47,965 nt of DNA from Arthrobacter sp. Leaf141 (GCF_001424565.1 NZ_LMOL01000006.1:43438-91402); one strand, 5' to 3'; shown: positions 33,133-41,475, counted from the first letter of the stretch. Numbers and translations: made by a program. The notes: generated by a model from the letters alone, not told the origin.

Positions 33133-33477
33133 TCAGCTCCAGGCTAGGAATGGGACCCAGTGTGGGTGGAGTTGCGTTGGGCCGGTGAGGGTCCATGGCT
33201 GGTCTTCGTCTTTTTCCAGCTCGGCGGGGTCTGCCCATTCCTGGGAAGCGTTTTTCCAGTCGGGCATTTGGTCTTCGTCGGGGTCTATTTGCCCGGCCCA
33301 GGCGGCACGGGCTGCCTCTGGGTCGTGTGTTCCCCAGACGATGCAGGTTTCCCATTCGGTGGACCACACCCGGTGGAGGCTCTCTTCGCTGCCTCCGCAG
33401 GAGTGCAGCTCGACAACGGTTCCCTGCATTTCCTCGGGGATGCTGAGGGGGTGTTCGCAGGCGACGCATTCACTCAT
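33133..33477 (-). CDS. Acidic early protein with N-terminal CxxC
   Basis: 114 aa. ECVACEHPLSIP at the start gives a CxxC pair, and HSCGGSEE plus the Trp-rich middle (WSTEWETCIVW) and TRP-Pro-rich end (QPWTLTGPTQLHPHWVPF) suggest a folded protein. It starts in an overlap with the small zinc protein 33470-33634. Function unknown. Confidence 0.7.
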   Translation of the reverse strand: MSECVACEHPLSIPEEMQGTVVELHSCGGSEESLHRVWSTEWETCIVWGTHDPEAARAAWAGQIDPDEDQMPDWKNASQEWADPAELEKDEDQPWTLTGPTQLHPHWVPFLAWS

Positions 33478-33634
33478 GGCCGGGGTTCCTATCTGATCCG
33501 TGCTTTTCGCAGTCTGGGTTTGTGGGGCGGGGGTGGGCTGGGTGGTAGCGCCAGGGCGGGCAGCTGCATCCGGGGGTTGGTTGGCGTCCTTGGTGGCCCA
33601 TGGCGCAGACTTCGGGGCCGTGCTGGTGGGTCAC
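33470..33634 (-). CDS. Tiny zinc-ribbon-like protein, 54 aa
   Basis: GTG start with AGAAAGG 6 bases before it. The sequence runs THQHGPEVCAMGHQ, then GCSCPPWRYHP and, near the C-terminus, PDCEKHGSD. The C-x2-GH, C-x-C and C-x2-H spacing suggests zinc binding. It overlaps the downstream gene by 8 bases (ATGAGTGA). It is too short for common gene-finding limits but well supported by its position. Confidence 0.65.
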   Translation of the reverse strand: MTHQHGPEVCAMGHQGRQPTPGCSCPPWRYHPAHPRPTNPDCEKHGSDRNPGHE

Positions 33635-33663
33635 CGGGCGCCTTTCTGGTGGGGTGTTCTGTG

Positions 33664-33746
33664 GGGGCCCGCCCGGATTCGAACCGGGACCTTTGCTTAC
33701 TTCCTCATGGGGGGATTGGTTTCGGCGGTGGTTGCCTATCGGGCCC
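33664..33746 (-). tRNA. Degenerate tRNA-like element
   Basis: On the minus strand the 7-bp acceptor is perfect (GGGCCCG with CGGGCCC) and the T-arm is perfect (CCCGG-TTCGAAT-CCGGG), followed by C73. The full length is 83 nt. The D-arm has a poor loop with no GG, and no good anticodon stem is seen; a CAT triplet lies in the middle. It is tRNA-derived, probably a remnant or an unusual tRNA; identity is not assigned. Confidence 0.35.
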
Positions 33747-33787
33747 GTGGGGGCGGCCGCTGCGCGGCGCCCTTGGTGGTGCTTGGT

Positions 33788-34177
33788 TTAGGTTCTTGGG
33801 CGGTTTTGGCTGGCGAGGTGAGCGGTGAAGCCGCCGGCTGCCTTTGGCGCGGGCGGTGGGGTGAGGGCCGTGCCTTTTTGGATGGCGGCTTGGATGGCCG
33901 GGTTCCGCCCTTTGCCCGCATCGGAGCGGGGGGTGGGGCCGTTTTGAGAGTTGAAGCGTGCGTACACGCTCCATGTTTTGCCGTCTGCGTTTTGGCGGCT
34001 GGTAGTTTCGCAACCTTCTTTCCGAAAACGGCCGGGAGACGCGGACGTCTTCCAGTCCGGGACCACAAGGGCCCATTTCCCGGGGTTTGCTTTGAGCTGT
34101 TCGATGATGGAGGTGTAGTCGTAAAATTTGCCGCCGCTTCTACCAGGCGGTTCCTGCCACTGGACTTCGTTACTCAT
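33788..34177 (-). CDS. Early basic protein, unknown
   Basis: 129 aa. The N-terminal half is ordered (GGKFYDYTSIIEQLKANPGKWALVV, split around residue 29, then WSVYARF near 70). The C-terminal half is basic and Ala/Pro-rich (KGTALTPPPAPKAAGG). The composition suggests nucleic-acid binding. It lies upstream of the tRNA-like element and has no recognised family. Confidence 0.65.
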   Translation of the reverse strand: MSNEVQWQEPPGRSGGKFYDYTSIIEQLKANPGKWALVVPDWKTSASPGRFRKEGCETTSRQNADGKTWSVYARFNSQNGPTPRSDAGKGRNPAIQAAIQKGTALTPPPAPKAAGGFTAHLASQNRPRT

Positions 34178-34193
34178 CGGTCTCGGCCTTTCG

Positions 34194-34295
34194 TTAGGAG
34201 CAGCGGCATTCGCCGGTTTGCAGGTTGATTGGTCCGTTGCACGAGCCGCAGCGTTCCACTTTCTCGGGCTTGCTGGCCTCCACTTTCGGGCTCAT
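34194..34295 (-). CDS. Tiny zinc-ribbon protein, 33 aa
   Basis: Starts in an ATGA overlap with the stop of the 34292-34702 gene. After a basic start (SPKVEASKPEKVE) it has RCGSCNGPINLQTGECRCS, a CxxC...CxC ribbon at the very end. It is the smallest of several Cys-rich proteins in this phage. Confidence 0.6.
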   Translation of the reverse strand: MSPKVEASKPEKVERCGSCNGPINLQTGECRCS

Positions 34296-34702
34296 GCGGC
34301 TTCCATACCGTTTAGGCGGACACCGGAGCAGCGGTGCGCCTGGATGAATGCCCAGGCGAAGGTGAAAGCCTCGAACCGGGTCTCGTGTTTGTCCAGGCCG
34401 GACGACTCCCAGGCGTGCACGATGCCCTTTTCGTCCCACAGGGTGATGAGCCAATGGCCATCCAGATGCTGCCTGACGCCGGCACGCGGATACCGGGCGG
34501 ACTCTCCCGGGCTGAAAGGTGCCTCCGGGCAGCGGGCGTTCACCGGGCGCAGGTTGAGCGCTTCGGCGTGGTCCAGGACCATCTGCTTGGCCTTCCACTG
34601 CTTACCAACCGACAAAAACTCGTTCAGGATGTCCGGGCGGTAGCCACAGATGCAGACAGGCTCGTTCTCACTGTTGCGGGTGAGGCCATGCAGGTCACTC
34701 AT
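34292..34702 (-). CDS. Early protein, unknown (136 aa)
   Basis: Start at the ATG at 34702, overlapping the ParB-like stop (ATGAGTGA). It contains CICGYRPDILNEFLSVGKQW near residues 17-36 and a Trp/Ile-rich middle (GHWLITLWDEKGIVHAWE). Two helices (ETRFEAFTFAWAFIQAHRC) finish the protein. No family recognised; a fold like small phage-encoded regulators is possible. Confidence 0.65.
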   Translation of the reverse strand: MSDLHGLTRNSENEPVCICGYRPDILNEFLSVGKQWKAKQMVLDHAEALNLRPVNARCPEAPFSPGESARYPRAGVRQHLDGHWLITLWDEKGIVHAWESSGLDKHETRFEAFTFAWAFIQAHRCSGVRLNGMEAA

Positions 34703-36083
34703 CGTTTGCTCCCTGCTTGTCCTTGCCGGCGGTCTTCGCCGCTGCCTCAGCTTTGAAATGCTCAATGGCCTCGCGTTCGAATACGGCCGGCCCGTAGCCG
34801 AACACTTCCTCGCGGACCCTGATCCACCGGTTGATCTCGGTCTCCTCGCCCTTCCACGGGCTAGGCTTCCTGTCCCACGTGGCTGGTTTGTGCAGGTTGT
34901 CAGGCTTCAGCTTCAGCTCGACGCGGAGCATAACGAGTTGGAGCGGCCGCAACTTTGCCACGGCCTCCCGCAGCTCCTGGCCATAGGCAATGTGGCTGTT
35001 CTTGTTCAAGAGAAGCTGGCCGGCACGTTCGTAGTGACCGGAGTGCTCGAGTAATCCGGCTGCCATACCGAACTGAAGGAGCTGCTCATCGGCGCGCAGC
35101 GGGGAACCGCCGCCGGCGTCCGTGAGCGAGGCACGAAGATGCTCATCCCAGAGGGCCAGATCCTGCTCCAGGCCGGCGGTAATCTCTCTCAGCCGGAGCT
35201 TCGCTGCCCGCTCTTCCTCGGTGAGGGACTTGCGGGCCTGCGCGGTCTCGCTGCGCTTGTACCAGCGCAGCTCCCCATCATGAGCGGACACATGGGCGTA
35301 GTGCCCCTTCTCTGCGTGCTCCTCGTCCGTCAGCTTGTCGGCGGAATAGTCGCGGTCGTAATGGCCGCTGTCAGCCTGGCCGTCAGTGATGACCTGGGCG
35401 CCGGTAGCCTCAATGAGCTTCGCAGCCTCAGCTGCTTTGGCCGGCGCATCCCGGCGTGCGCGGCAGCGCATCACTTCCCGGTCCCAGTCCCACTTATTCC
35501 GGTGCGGGTTCGTGGCCAGAAGAGTCAGGGCTTGCGTGGCGTCCGCATCATTTTTGAACTCATCGAAAGCTTCCGACTGCTCCAGCGTCAGGCCGCCGCC
35601 GTCAACCAAAGCGTGGGCGACCGCCGGCATGTGGGCCAGCCGCGAGCGCTGACGGATGAAAGACTCGGAGCGGTGGATGGCCTTGGCGACTTTGCGGACG
35701 TTCATGCCGTCGCAGTCCAGCAGGGTCTGGATGGCCTTGGCTTCGTTGGATGCAGTGATGCCTACGCGGTGGGTGTTCTCGCGGAGCATGGCCTCGATCT
35801 GTTTGGCCTTGGTGTCACAGCTCGGGTCGATCCAGGCTTCCAGTTCCGCGACGTTGCCCAGCTTCGCGGCTTCTCGTCGGCGGTGGCCCTCGATGATGAG
35901 GTACTTGCCGGCGTTCGGGCCCGCGGTAATGGGGTGGAGGCGGACGCGGATGGTGTTGCCGTTAGCGGCGAGGTCGTTGGCCAGCTCAGCGAGTTCCTGG
36001 GGGCTGCCCAGGTCATCCCGGGGGTTGTTCGGGTGGGGGATCATGTCCTTGACGGGCACCATCTGGAGAATGTTCGGGCTCAT
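34695..36083 (-). CDS. ParB-like nuclease/Srx-domain DNA-binding protein
   Basis: 462 aa from the ATG at 36083 (ATGA overlap with the previous gene). The N-terminus has HPNNPRDDLGSPQELAELA (about 16-34) and the box II motif IEGHRRREAAKLG (about 64-76). A helix-turn-helix region (MNVRKVAKAIHRSESFIRQR, about 128-147) follows. The C-terminal 220 residues are long, charged and helical. No ParA gene is present, so plasmid-like partition is unlikely; it may nick or regulate DNA. Confidence 0.85.
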   Translation of the reverse strand: MSPNILQMVPVKDMIPHPNNPRDDLGSPQELAELANDLAANGNTIRVRLHPITAGPNAGKYLIIEGHRRREAAKLGNVAELEAWIDPSCDTKAKQIEAMLRENTHRVGITASNEAKAIQTLLDCDGMNVRKVAKAIHRSESFIRQRSRLAHMPAVAHALVDGGGLTLEQSEAFDEFKNDADATQALTLLATNPHRNKWDWDREVMRCRARRDAPAKAAEAAKLIEATGAQVITDGQADSGHYDRDYSADKLTDEEHAEKGHYAHVSAHDGELRWYKRSETAQARKSLTEEERAAKLRLREITAGLEQDLALWDEHLRASLTDAGGGSPLRADEQLLQFGMAAGLLEHSGHYERAGQLLLNKNSHIAYGQELREAVAKLRPLQLVMLRVELKLKPDNLHKPATWDRKPSPWKGEETEINRWIRVREEVFGYGPAVFEREAIEHFKAEAAAKTAGKDKQGANDE

Positions 36084-36460
36084 GGCTGCTGTGCCCCCAG
36101 GATCATGCGGGGAGGGGCAGAGAGCGCCGCCTCTGCGAAGGCGAGGGATGAGCGGAGCCATGCGATGCCAGATACCAGGTCGCCGTTTTCCAGGGCCTTG
36201 ACGGCATGCTGAGAGTGCACCTCGGCTTCCAGGTGGAGGTCCGTGACGATATTCTCGTCTTCACTGGTGACCCGGGGCGGATCCGTGAACGTTGGGTTGG
36301 CTGCGTGCCAGACTTTCGCTTCCTCTCCGGGAGTCCAGAAACCGGCGGGTTCCATGCGAGTGTGCTCGTCAAGGAAGGTCCCTACGAGAGGGATGCCCCG
36401 TACTTCGATACCGGGCCTGGCGTTGCCGAGGAACTCTTGTTCCGTGGGCTGTTCGGTCAT
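36080..36460 (-). CDS. Early protein, unknown (126 aa)
   Basis: Alpha-helical. A mixed N-terminus (IEVRGIPLVGTFLDEH) is followed by WTPGEEAKVWHAANP and a helical C-terminus (HAVKALENGDLVSGIAWLR then FAEAALSA). It overlaps both neighbours by 4 bases. Function unknown. Confidence 0.65.
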   Translation of the reverse strand: MTEQPTEQEFLGNARPGIEVRGIPLVGTFLDEHTRMEPAGFWTPGEEAKVWHAANPTFTDPPRVTSEDENIVTDLHLEAEVHSQHAVKALENGDLVSGIAWLRSSLAFAEAALSAPPRMILGAQQP

Positions 36461-36642
36461 TGGTCTTTTCCTGTCTCACGTACGAATCCGGCGGCGCCGG
36501 CGAGGACGAGTGCGACGCCGGCGAGGTAGCCGCCGTTCACTGTGGGGAGGGCCGCGAGGATCGCGGCTGTGCCCGCGGCGATGGCTGGGCTGTAGAGGTA
36601 GGCGCAGCGGCGATTCCGGCCGACCCGCGCCGTGGGCCTCAT
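36457..36642 (-). CDS. Small two-helix membrane protein, 61 aa
   Basis: Basic N-terminus (RPTARVGRNRRCAYLY), then two hydrophobic helices (about 20-34, AIAAGTAAILAALPT; about 38-53, GYLAGVALVLAGAAGF) and a basic end. It could be an early membrane protein affecting host uptake or exclusion. Overlaps both neighbours by 4 bases. Confidence 0.65.
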   Translation of the reverse strand: MRPTARVGRNRRCAYLYSPAIAAGTAAILAALPTVNGGYLAGVALVLAGAAGFVRETGKDQ

Positions 36643-36872
36643 GGCCTCGGCTCCACCAGCGAGTAGCTGGCGGTGTGGCTACCGTCGATCAGGATGTGAG
36701 CGGCATGGACGTCGACCTGGATGGTCTGGGGTAACGGCCACTTGGAGCGGCAGTAGGTCTTGAGCTGCTCCACCAGTTCCTTGTTGTCCCGGTACTGGAC
36801 GATGGCCCGGTCCTTGAACGGTGCACCGTGAACGGGGTGCACGACGGCGAGCCGCTTGATCCGCGCCTTCAC
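36639..36872 (-). CDS. Early protein, unknown (77 aa)
   Basis: A basic N-terminus (KARIKRLAVVHPVHG) is followed by a beta/helix core (KDRAIVQYRDNKELVEQLKT) and an HIL-rich strand. It is a typical small early protein and overlaps its neighbours by 4 bases on both sides. No family recognised. Confidence 0.65.
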   Translation of the reverse strand: MKARIKRLAVVHPVHGAPFKDRAIVQYRDNKELVEQLKTYCRSKWPLPQTIQVDVHAAHILIDGSHTASYSLVEPRP

Positions 36873-37363
36873 AGCCGAGCCCCACGTGAGGACCGGGCGG
36901 CCATGATGCGCTTGACTGCGTCGTCAGCCTTCTGAGCGGACGTCAAGGGGCGGGATACGACGATGTGCAGGCCGGGCCCGGGGAGGGGGCCGGCAGCCGG
37001 AGCATTGGGGGAAGGCTCTACGGCTGCCGGGGACTGTGGGGGAGTGCTGCCAATAGCTGCGCGGTAGCGGTCACTGGCCAGCTCTACATCGCGGCTGAGG
37101 TTGCGGAGCTGCTTGAACGCGTCGTCAGCGGTGTCGCGGAAATGGGGGAGGGCATCTTCGGCGTTGCCCGTCCCGTCGAAGGACTTGATGTTCTTGGAGG
37201 CGTCGACCAGCTGGGCGAGCTTCCGGACCAACCGTGTGTGGTCACTGTGCCGCTTGCCGACCATCAGTTCGATCTGGACCTCAGGCAGGCCCTCGGCCCG
37301 CATGTCTTCGCCTCTGAAGAAAAGGTTCCTGGGCAACTGGTCTGGCTTAGCTTCTGCGTCCAT
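36869..37363 (-). CDS. Early protein near the genetic switch, unknown
   Basis: 164 aa from the ATG at 37363 (GGAAG 11 bases upstream); a GTG 12 bases earlier has no well-spaced site. The sequence has LPEVQIELMVGKRHSDHTRLV near residue 25-45, an amphipathic helix (about 47-95) and a Pro/Ala-rich C-terminus ending VKRIMAARSSRG. About 135 bases with no gene separate it from the HTH gene. Confidence 0.65.
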   Translation of the reverse strand: MDAEAKPDQLPRNLFFRGEDMRAEGLPEVQIELMVGKRHSDHTRLVRKLAQLVDASKNIKSFDGTGNAEDALPHFRDTADDAFKQLRNLSRDVELASDRYRAAIGSTPPQSPAAVEPSPNAPAAGPLPGPGLHIVVSRPLTSAQKADDAVKRIMAARSSRGARL

Positions 37364-37498
37364 TGCTAGACTCACTTCCGATTCGGCAGCCGAAATAGGG
37401 CCCCTGCAAGGGCTGGCTGTTGGGTTTGGTTATCGGCGGTCCAGTGAAATCTTTGGCGAGAGGTACTGGGCCGCCTTTTTGTGCCTGAGCTGGGGGTG

Positions 37499-37711
37499 TC
37501 AGGCGGTTCGAGGGTGGCTTTGGCTGCCAGCAGTCGCAGACTCAAGGCGAAGAGCTGCGACCGTTTCCTCCGTGAACCGGTGATGCCCGCCCGGTGTTGT
37601 GACGTCCGGGGTGACTGTTCCGTTGAGCACCCAGCGGCGCACCGTAGCGGTGTTGACGCCGAAGCGGTCAGCAACCTGACTAGTGGTGATATACACCGGA
37701 TTTTTGTTCAT
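37499..37711 (-). CDS. MerR/BldC-like HTH protein (excisionase or Cro-type)
   Basis: 70 aa. VYITTSQVADRFGVNTATVRRW (split near residue 20) forms the winged HTH, and TTPGGHHRF (about 40-48) is the wing signature of the MerR/BldC excisionase-like group. It is the first gene leftward from the switch region and is preceded by a promoter whose start falls at the ATG. It could be an excisionase or the lytic (Cro-like) regulator; the sequence does not decide. Confidence 0.8.
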   Translation of the reverse strand: MNKNPVYITTSQVADRFGVNTATVRRWVLNGTVTPDVTTPGGHHRFTEETVAALRLESATAGSQSHPRTA

Positions 37712-37717
37712 GCGTGA

Positions 37718-37746
37718 AGTTTGTCATGGCGTGCAAGTAGTGTCAA
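37718..37746 (-). promoter_or_regulatory. Leftward early promoter, likely leaderless
   Basis: On the minus strand TTGACA (37746-37741) and CAAACT (37723-37718) are 17 bases apart, and 6 bases later comes the ATG at 37711. The -35 is perfect. The predicted start would coincide with the A of ATG, so the mRNA would lack a leader, common in actinobacteria. Confidence 0.6.
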
Positions 37747-37830
37747 ACACCAAATTGCGTACAGCCTAAGCGCGGCCTTCCAATGCATAGCCCAAGGTCA
37801 GCCCAAGGTTGGGTCAAGATTGCCAAGGTT
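37740..37830. promoter_or_regulatory. Operator-like repeats in the divergent switch
   Basis: CCCAAGGT occurs at 37791-37798 and 37802-37809, and GCCAAGGTT at 37822-37830, at 11- and 20-base spacing. CCCAAGGTTGGG (37802-37813) is a perfect inverted repeat, and GTGTCAAACAC (37740-37750) covers the leftward -35. These are candidate binding sites for the repressor or the HTH protein. Confidence 0.5.
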
Positions 37831-37853
37831 GAGCATTGGTTCAATGTTCGGTA

Positions 37854-37882
37854 TTGCGCTTTATGCACGACTTGTGTAATTC
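37854..37882 (+). promoter_or_regulatory. Rightward repressor promoter, likely leaderless
   Basis: TTGCGC (37854-37859), 17 bases, TAATTC (37877-37882), then 7 bases to the ATG at 37890. The spacing puts the transcript start at the ATG. No ribosome binding site is present before the repressor, supporting a leaderless repressor mRNA as seen for lambda cI. Confidence 0.5.
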
Positions 37883-37889
37883 TTTCCTC

Positions 37890-38213
37890 ATGAGCACACA
37901 AATCCACGGGAAGTTCGTTCCTCGTACCAACACCTTCGGAGCGCGGCTTGCCCTCATCCGCTGGCAGATGGGGTGGAACATGAAGGAAGCGGCATTGGCC
38001 TGCGGTTTCTCTCAGCAGTCCTGGCGCGGATGGGAGTTGCAGGGGCATGACCCGCGCGGCTTCGCGGACGTTGCAGAGCGGATCGCTGAACGCACTGGCG
38101 TGGATGAGTACTGGATTCTCACCGGTAAAGAGCCGGCTCCGGCGCCTGGTCCAGATGGGGGCGAAAGCGCCCCAAAACTTAAGCCGGTCTCAGACCCCAA
38201 GCCTTTGGATTAG
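37890..38213 (+). CDS. Cro/CI-like immunity repressor ending in the att core
   Basis: 107 aa from the ATG at 37890; no ribosome binding site is present. Residues 15-50 (GARLALIRWQMGWNMKEAALA...FSQQSWRGWE) form a Cro/C1 HTH. WELQGHDPRGFADVAERIAE completes the helical domain and VDEYWILTG ends it. The tail is Pro-rich. The final codons TTG GAT TAG are read from the tRNA-derived att sequence, so the stop lies inside the attachment core. No RecA-type self-cleavage domain is present. Confidence 0.85.
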   Translation: MSTQIHGKFVPRTNTFGARLALIRWQMGWNMKEAALACGFSQQSWRGWELQGHDPRGFADVAERIAERTGVDEYWILTGKEPAPAPGPDGGESAPKLKPVSDPKPLD

Positions 38214-38247
38214 AAGGCCGCTGCTCTATCCCCTGAGCTACTGGGGC
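38207..38247 (-). tRNA. tRNA-Arg 5' half (right attachment site)
   Basis: Minus strand nt 1-41 of a tRNA-Arg: acceptor GCCCCAG, D-arm GCTC-AGGGGATA-GAGC, and anticodon loop CTTCTAA with anticodon TCT. After CTAATCC the sequence leaves the tRNA (no 3' anticodon arm, T-arm or acceptor). The host 5' half and its upstream region have therefore been separated from the 3' half by the prophage. The core includes the repressor stop. Confidence 0.8.
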
Positions 38248-38462
38248 GTTGGCGTTCGGATGAAACTTCCGGCGCCTGAAAAAGTTTACATTGCCGAGGG
38301 GCGGGTTGCAGCGGCCCCGTTCCACGGCCCGACTTGTCCTCCACACCGGGCCAGCAACGCTGGTTGTCCACATAGGCGGCTCATGGCATCGCCCTGCCGG
38401 GGCTCCGCCGCGATGCTGGTGTTGTCTGCACCAGGCACCACCAAATGAGACAGGACAGGACC
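38248..38462 (+). other. Intergenic region between the right attachment site and ssb
   Basis: No gene is seen in these 215 bases. They should include the original promoter of the disrupted tRNA-Arg (minus strand; TAAACT at about 38289-38284 is a possible -10) and the ssb promoter on the plus strand. Confidence 0.5.
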
Positions 38463-38999
38463 ATGATCGATTCCATCACCGTCCGGGGCTATGTGGCCAC
38501 GGACGTCAAAAGTTCCACCACAACCGGTGGATTCGCCACCGCCACGTTCCGCATGGCCTCGAGCGTCCGCAGGTTCGACGAGCCCAGCCAAACCTGGGTG
38601 GACAGCCAAACCAACTGGTATGAGGTCCAGGCCTACCGGCAGATGGCGGGAAACGTCGCGTGCAGCCTACGGAAGGGCCAGCCCGTGATCGTCGTCGGCA
38701 AACTGAAGATCCGCGACTGGGAATACGAAGGACGCACCTATTACGCAGTCGAAATCGATGCCGAGGCCATCGGCCAGGATCTGAGGCACGGTACGGCGAA
38801 CTTCAGCAAAAACTCCGGCAGGCCCGTTCTGTCCCTGATGGAGCAGGCACCGCCGGACGACGAGTCGGACCCGCCGGGCCCTGCGGATAGGGATGGGGCC
38901 ACCAACGCCGCAGATCCGTCGGTGCTCATTGAGGACACCGACGGCGGCCTCTCCAGCCTCGATCTGCAGACGGGGGAACTCGTCGACAACCGCCCCTGA
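38463..38999 (+). CDS. ssb: Single-stranded DNA-binding protein
   Basis: 178 aa. The OB-fold is at residues 1-110: IDSITVRGYVATDVK, then FATATFRMASS, WYEVQAYRQMAGNVA, KGQPVIVVGKLKIRDWEYEGR. The C-terminus is acidic/Pro-rich but lacks the usual DDDIPF tail of the main SSB, so it may be a secondary SSB. It is the first host gene after the attachment site. Confidence 0.85.
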   Translation: MIDSITVRGYVATDVKSSTTTGGFATATFRMASSVRRFDEPSQTWVDSQTNWYEVQAYRQMAGNVACSLRKGQPVIVVGKLKIRDWEYEGRTYYAVEIDAEAIGQDLRHGTANFSKNSGRPVLSLMEQAPPDDESDPPGPADRDGATNAADPSVLIEDTDGGLSSLDLQTGELVDNRP

Positions 39000-39046
39000 C
39001 CTGGGACCCGCCAGGGCCGGCAGCGCTGCCGTGGCAGAATGTCAGA

Positions 39047-39655
39047 ATGCGGCTCAATCCTTCCCTCCGGCAGACCAACCACACCGGAGTCCACGGACGA
39101 GACCCACGTTCGGAAACGGCCAACAAGCCAGGCCGGACCCGGACAGCCGTCACCCTCGCTGTAGTTGCCGCGGTGCTTTCGGGCTGTGCCGGCGGCGCCA
39201 CCGTTGGCACCCCGCCGATCGACAGTTCCCTCGCGGAAGCGGCGCAAACCGGTTCCCCGCAAACAGGTTCCCCGGAAGCGCCAACCTCATCGCAGTCCGC
39301 TTCGGCGCAGTCGCCACAGGCCGGCACACCAGCCGCGTCCCCGTCCGGTTCCGCGCAGGCAGCAGCCGCAACCGATGCCGTAAAGCAGTCAGTCACGGAC
39401 GCCCTGGTGAGACTGGCAGCCGCGGCACCCAAGCCGGCCACCGAGCAGGTCACGGACGCCTTGACCGGATCCGGCGTCGCCCCGGGGTTCCTGGAGGTGT
39501 CCCAGAGCCGGACCCCCACGGGTCTGGCAGCCGACTCCATCGAAGCCGCCGTCCTGCAGGGCACGGATTGCATCATCGGCCAGGTCCGCGAGGGCGCCGT
39601 CACCGTTACCGTCCTGCCGGTACTGGCCAGCGGGAAGTGCTTCGCCGGGTCCTGA
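39047..39655 (+). CDS. Putative lipoprotein
   Basis: 202 aa. After about 33 polar residues comes a hydrophobic signal (TAVTLAVVAAVLSGC) with lipobox LSGC, so Cys would be lipidated. The mature part starts with an Ala/Ser/Thr/Gln-rich linker (about 55-110) and ends in a compact domain with ATDAVKQSVTDALVRLAAA and DCIIGQVREGAVTVTVLPV. The real start could be a later codon close to the signal. Confidence 0.65.
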   Translation: MRLNPSLRQTNHTGVHGRDPRSETANKPGRTRTAVTLAVVAAVLSGCAGGATVGTPPIDSSLAEAAQTGSPQTGSPEAPTSSQSASAQSPQAGTPAASPSGSAQAAAATDAVKQSVTDALVRLAAAAPKPATEQVTDALTGSGVAPGFLEVSQSRTPTGLAADSIEAAVLQGTDCIIGQVREGAVTVTVLPVLASGKCFAGS

Positions 39656-39705
39656 TCCCGGCCGTAAATGGAAGTTATGCCCGCCAACCCAGTAGATTTG
39701 GAAGC

Positions 39706-41388
<1,683 letters not shown>

Positions 41389-41419
41389 TCAGCCCGCGGC
41401 AGACAGCACCGCTGAACCA

Positions 41420-41456
41420 CCGAAGGACGGCCCCCGGAAGGGGTGCCGTCCTTCGG
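41420..41456. terminator. Bidirectional hairpin between ettA and tesB
   Basis: A perfect 12-bp inverted repeat (CCGAAGGACGGC / GCCGTCCTTCGG) with a 13-base loop in the gap between two convergent genes. The T-run is poor, as usual in high-GC actinobacteria. Confidence 0.7.
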
Positions 41457-41475
41457 CGTTAAACCGGGACGCGCG

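Larger units (their letters stand above)
1..38247. mobile_element. Siphovirus-type prophage integrated at tRNA-Arg
   Basis: The span holds a full set of head, packaging, tail, lysis and regulatory genes in one orientation, typical of a temperate siphovirus of actinobacteria. It is bounded on the right by the first 41 nt of a tRNA-Arg gene (38207-38247, minus strand) and on the left by a 9-base match to the first 9 nt of the same tRNA at the very edge of the window. Host housekeeping genes start at 38463. No integrase gene is visible. The left boundary is an inference, because only 9 bases of the left tRNA copy are present. If that match is chance, the prophage continues to the left. Confidence 0.85.

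Noticed and set aside
33664..33746. Assigning the tRNA-like element to tRNA-Met or tRNA-His
   Set aside because: A CAT triplet and C73 are present, but there is no proper anticodon stem and no G-1, so no identity can be supported.
33160..34228. Gly/Trp/Phe-rich plus-strand frames
   Set aside because: They oppose the early operon, lack ribosome binding sites and overlap the tRNA-like element.
38179..38373. A 64-codon minus-strand frame containing PVAQGIEQRPSN
   Set aside because: This peptide is the well-known mistranslation of a tRNA-Arg 5' half; the region is the attachment site.
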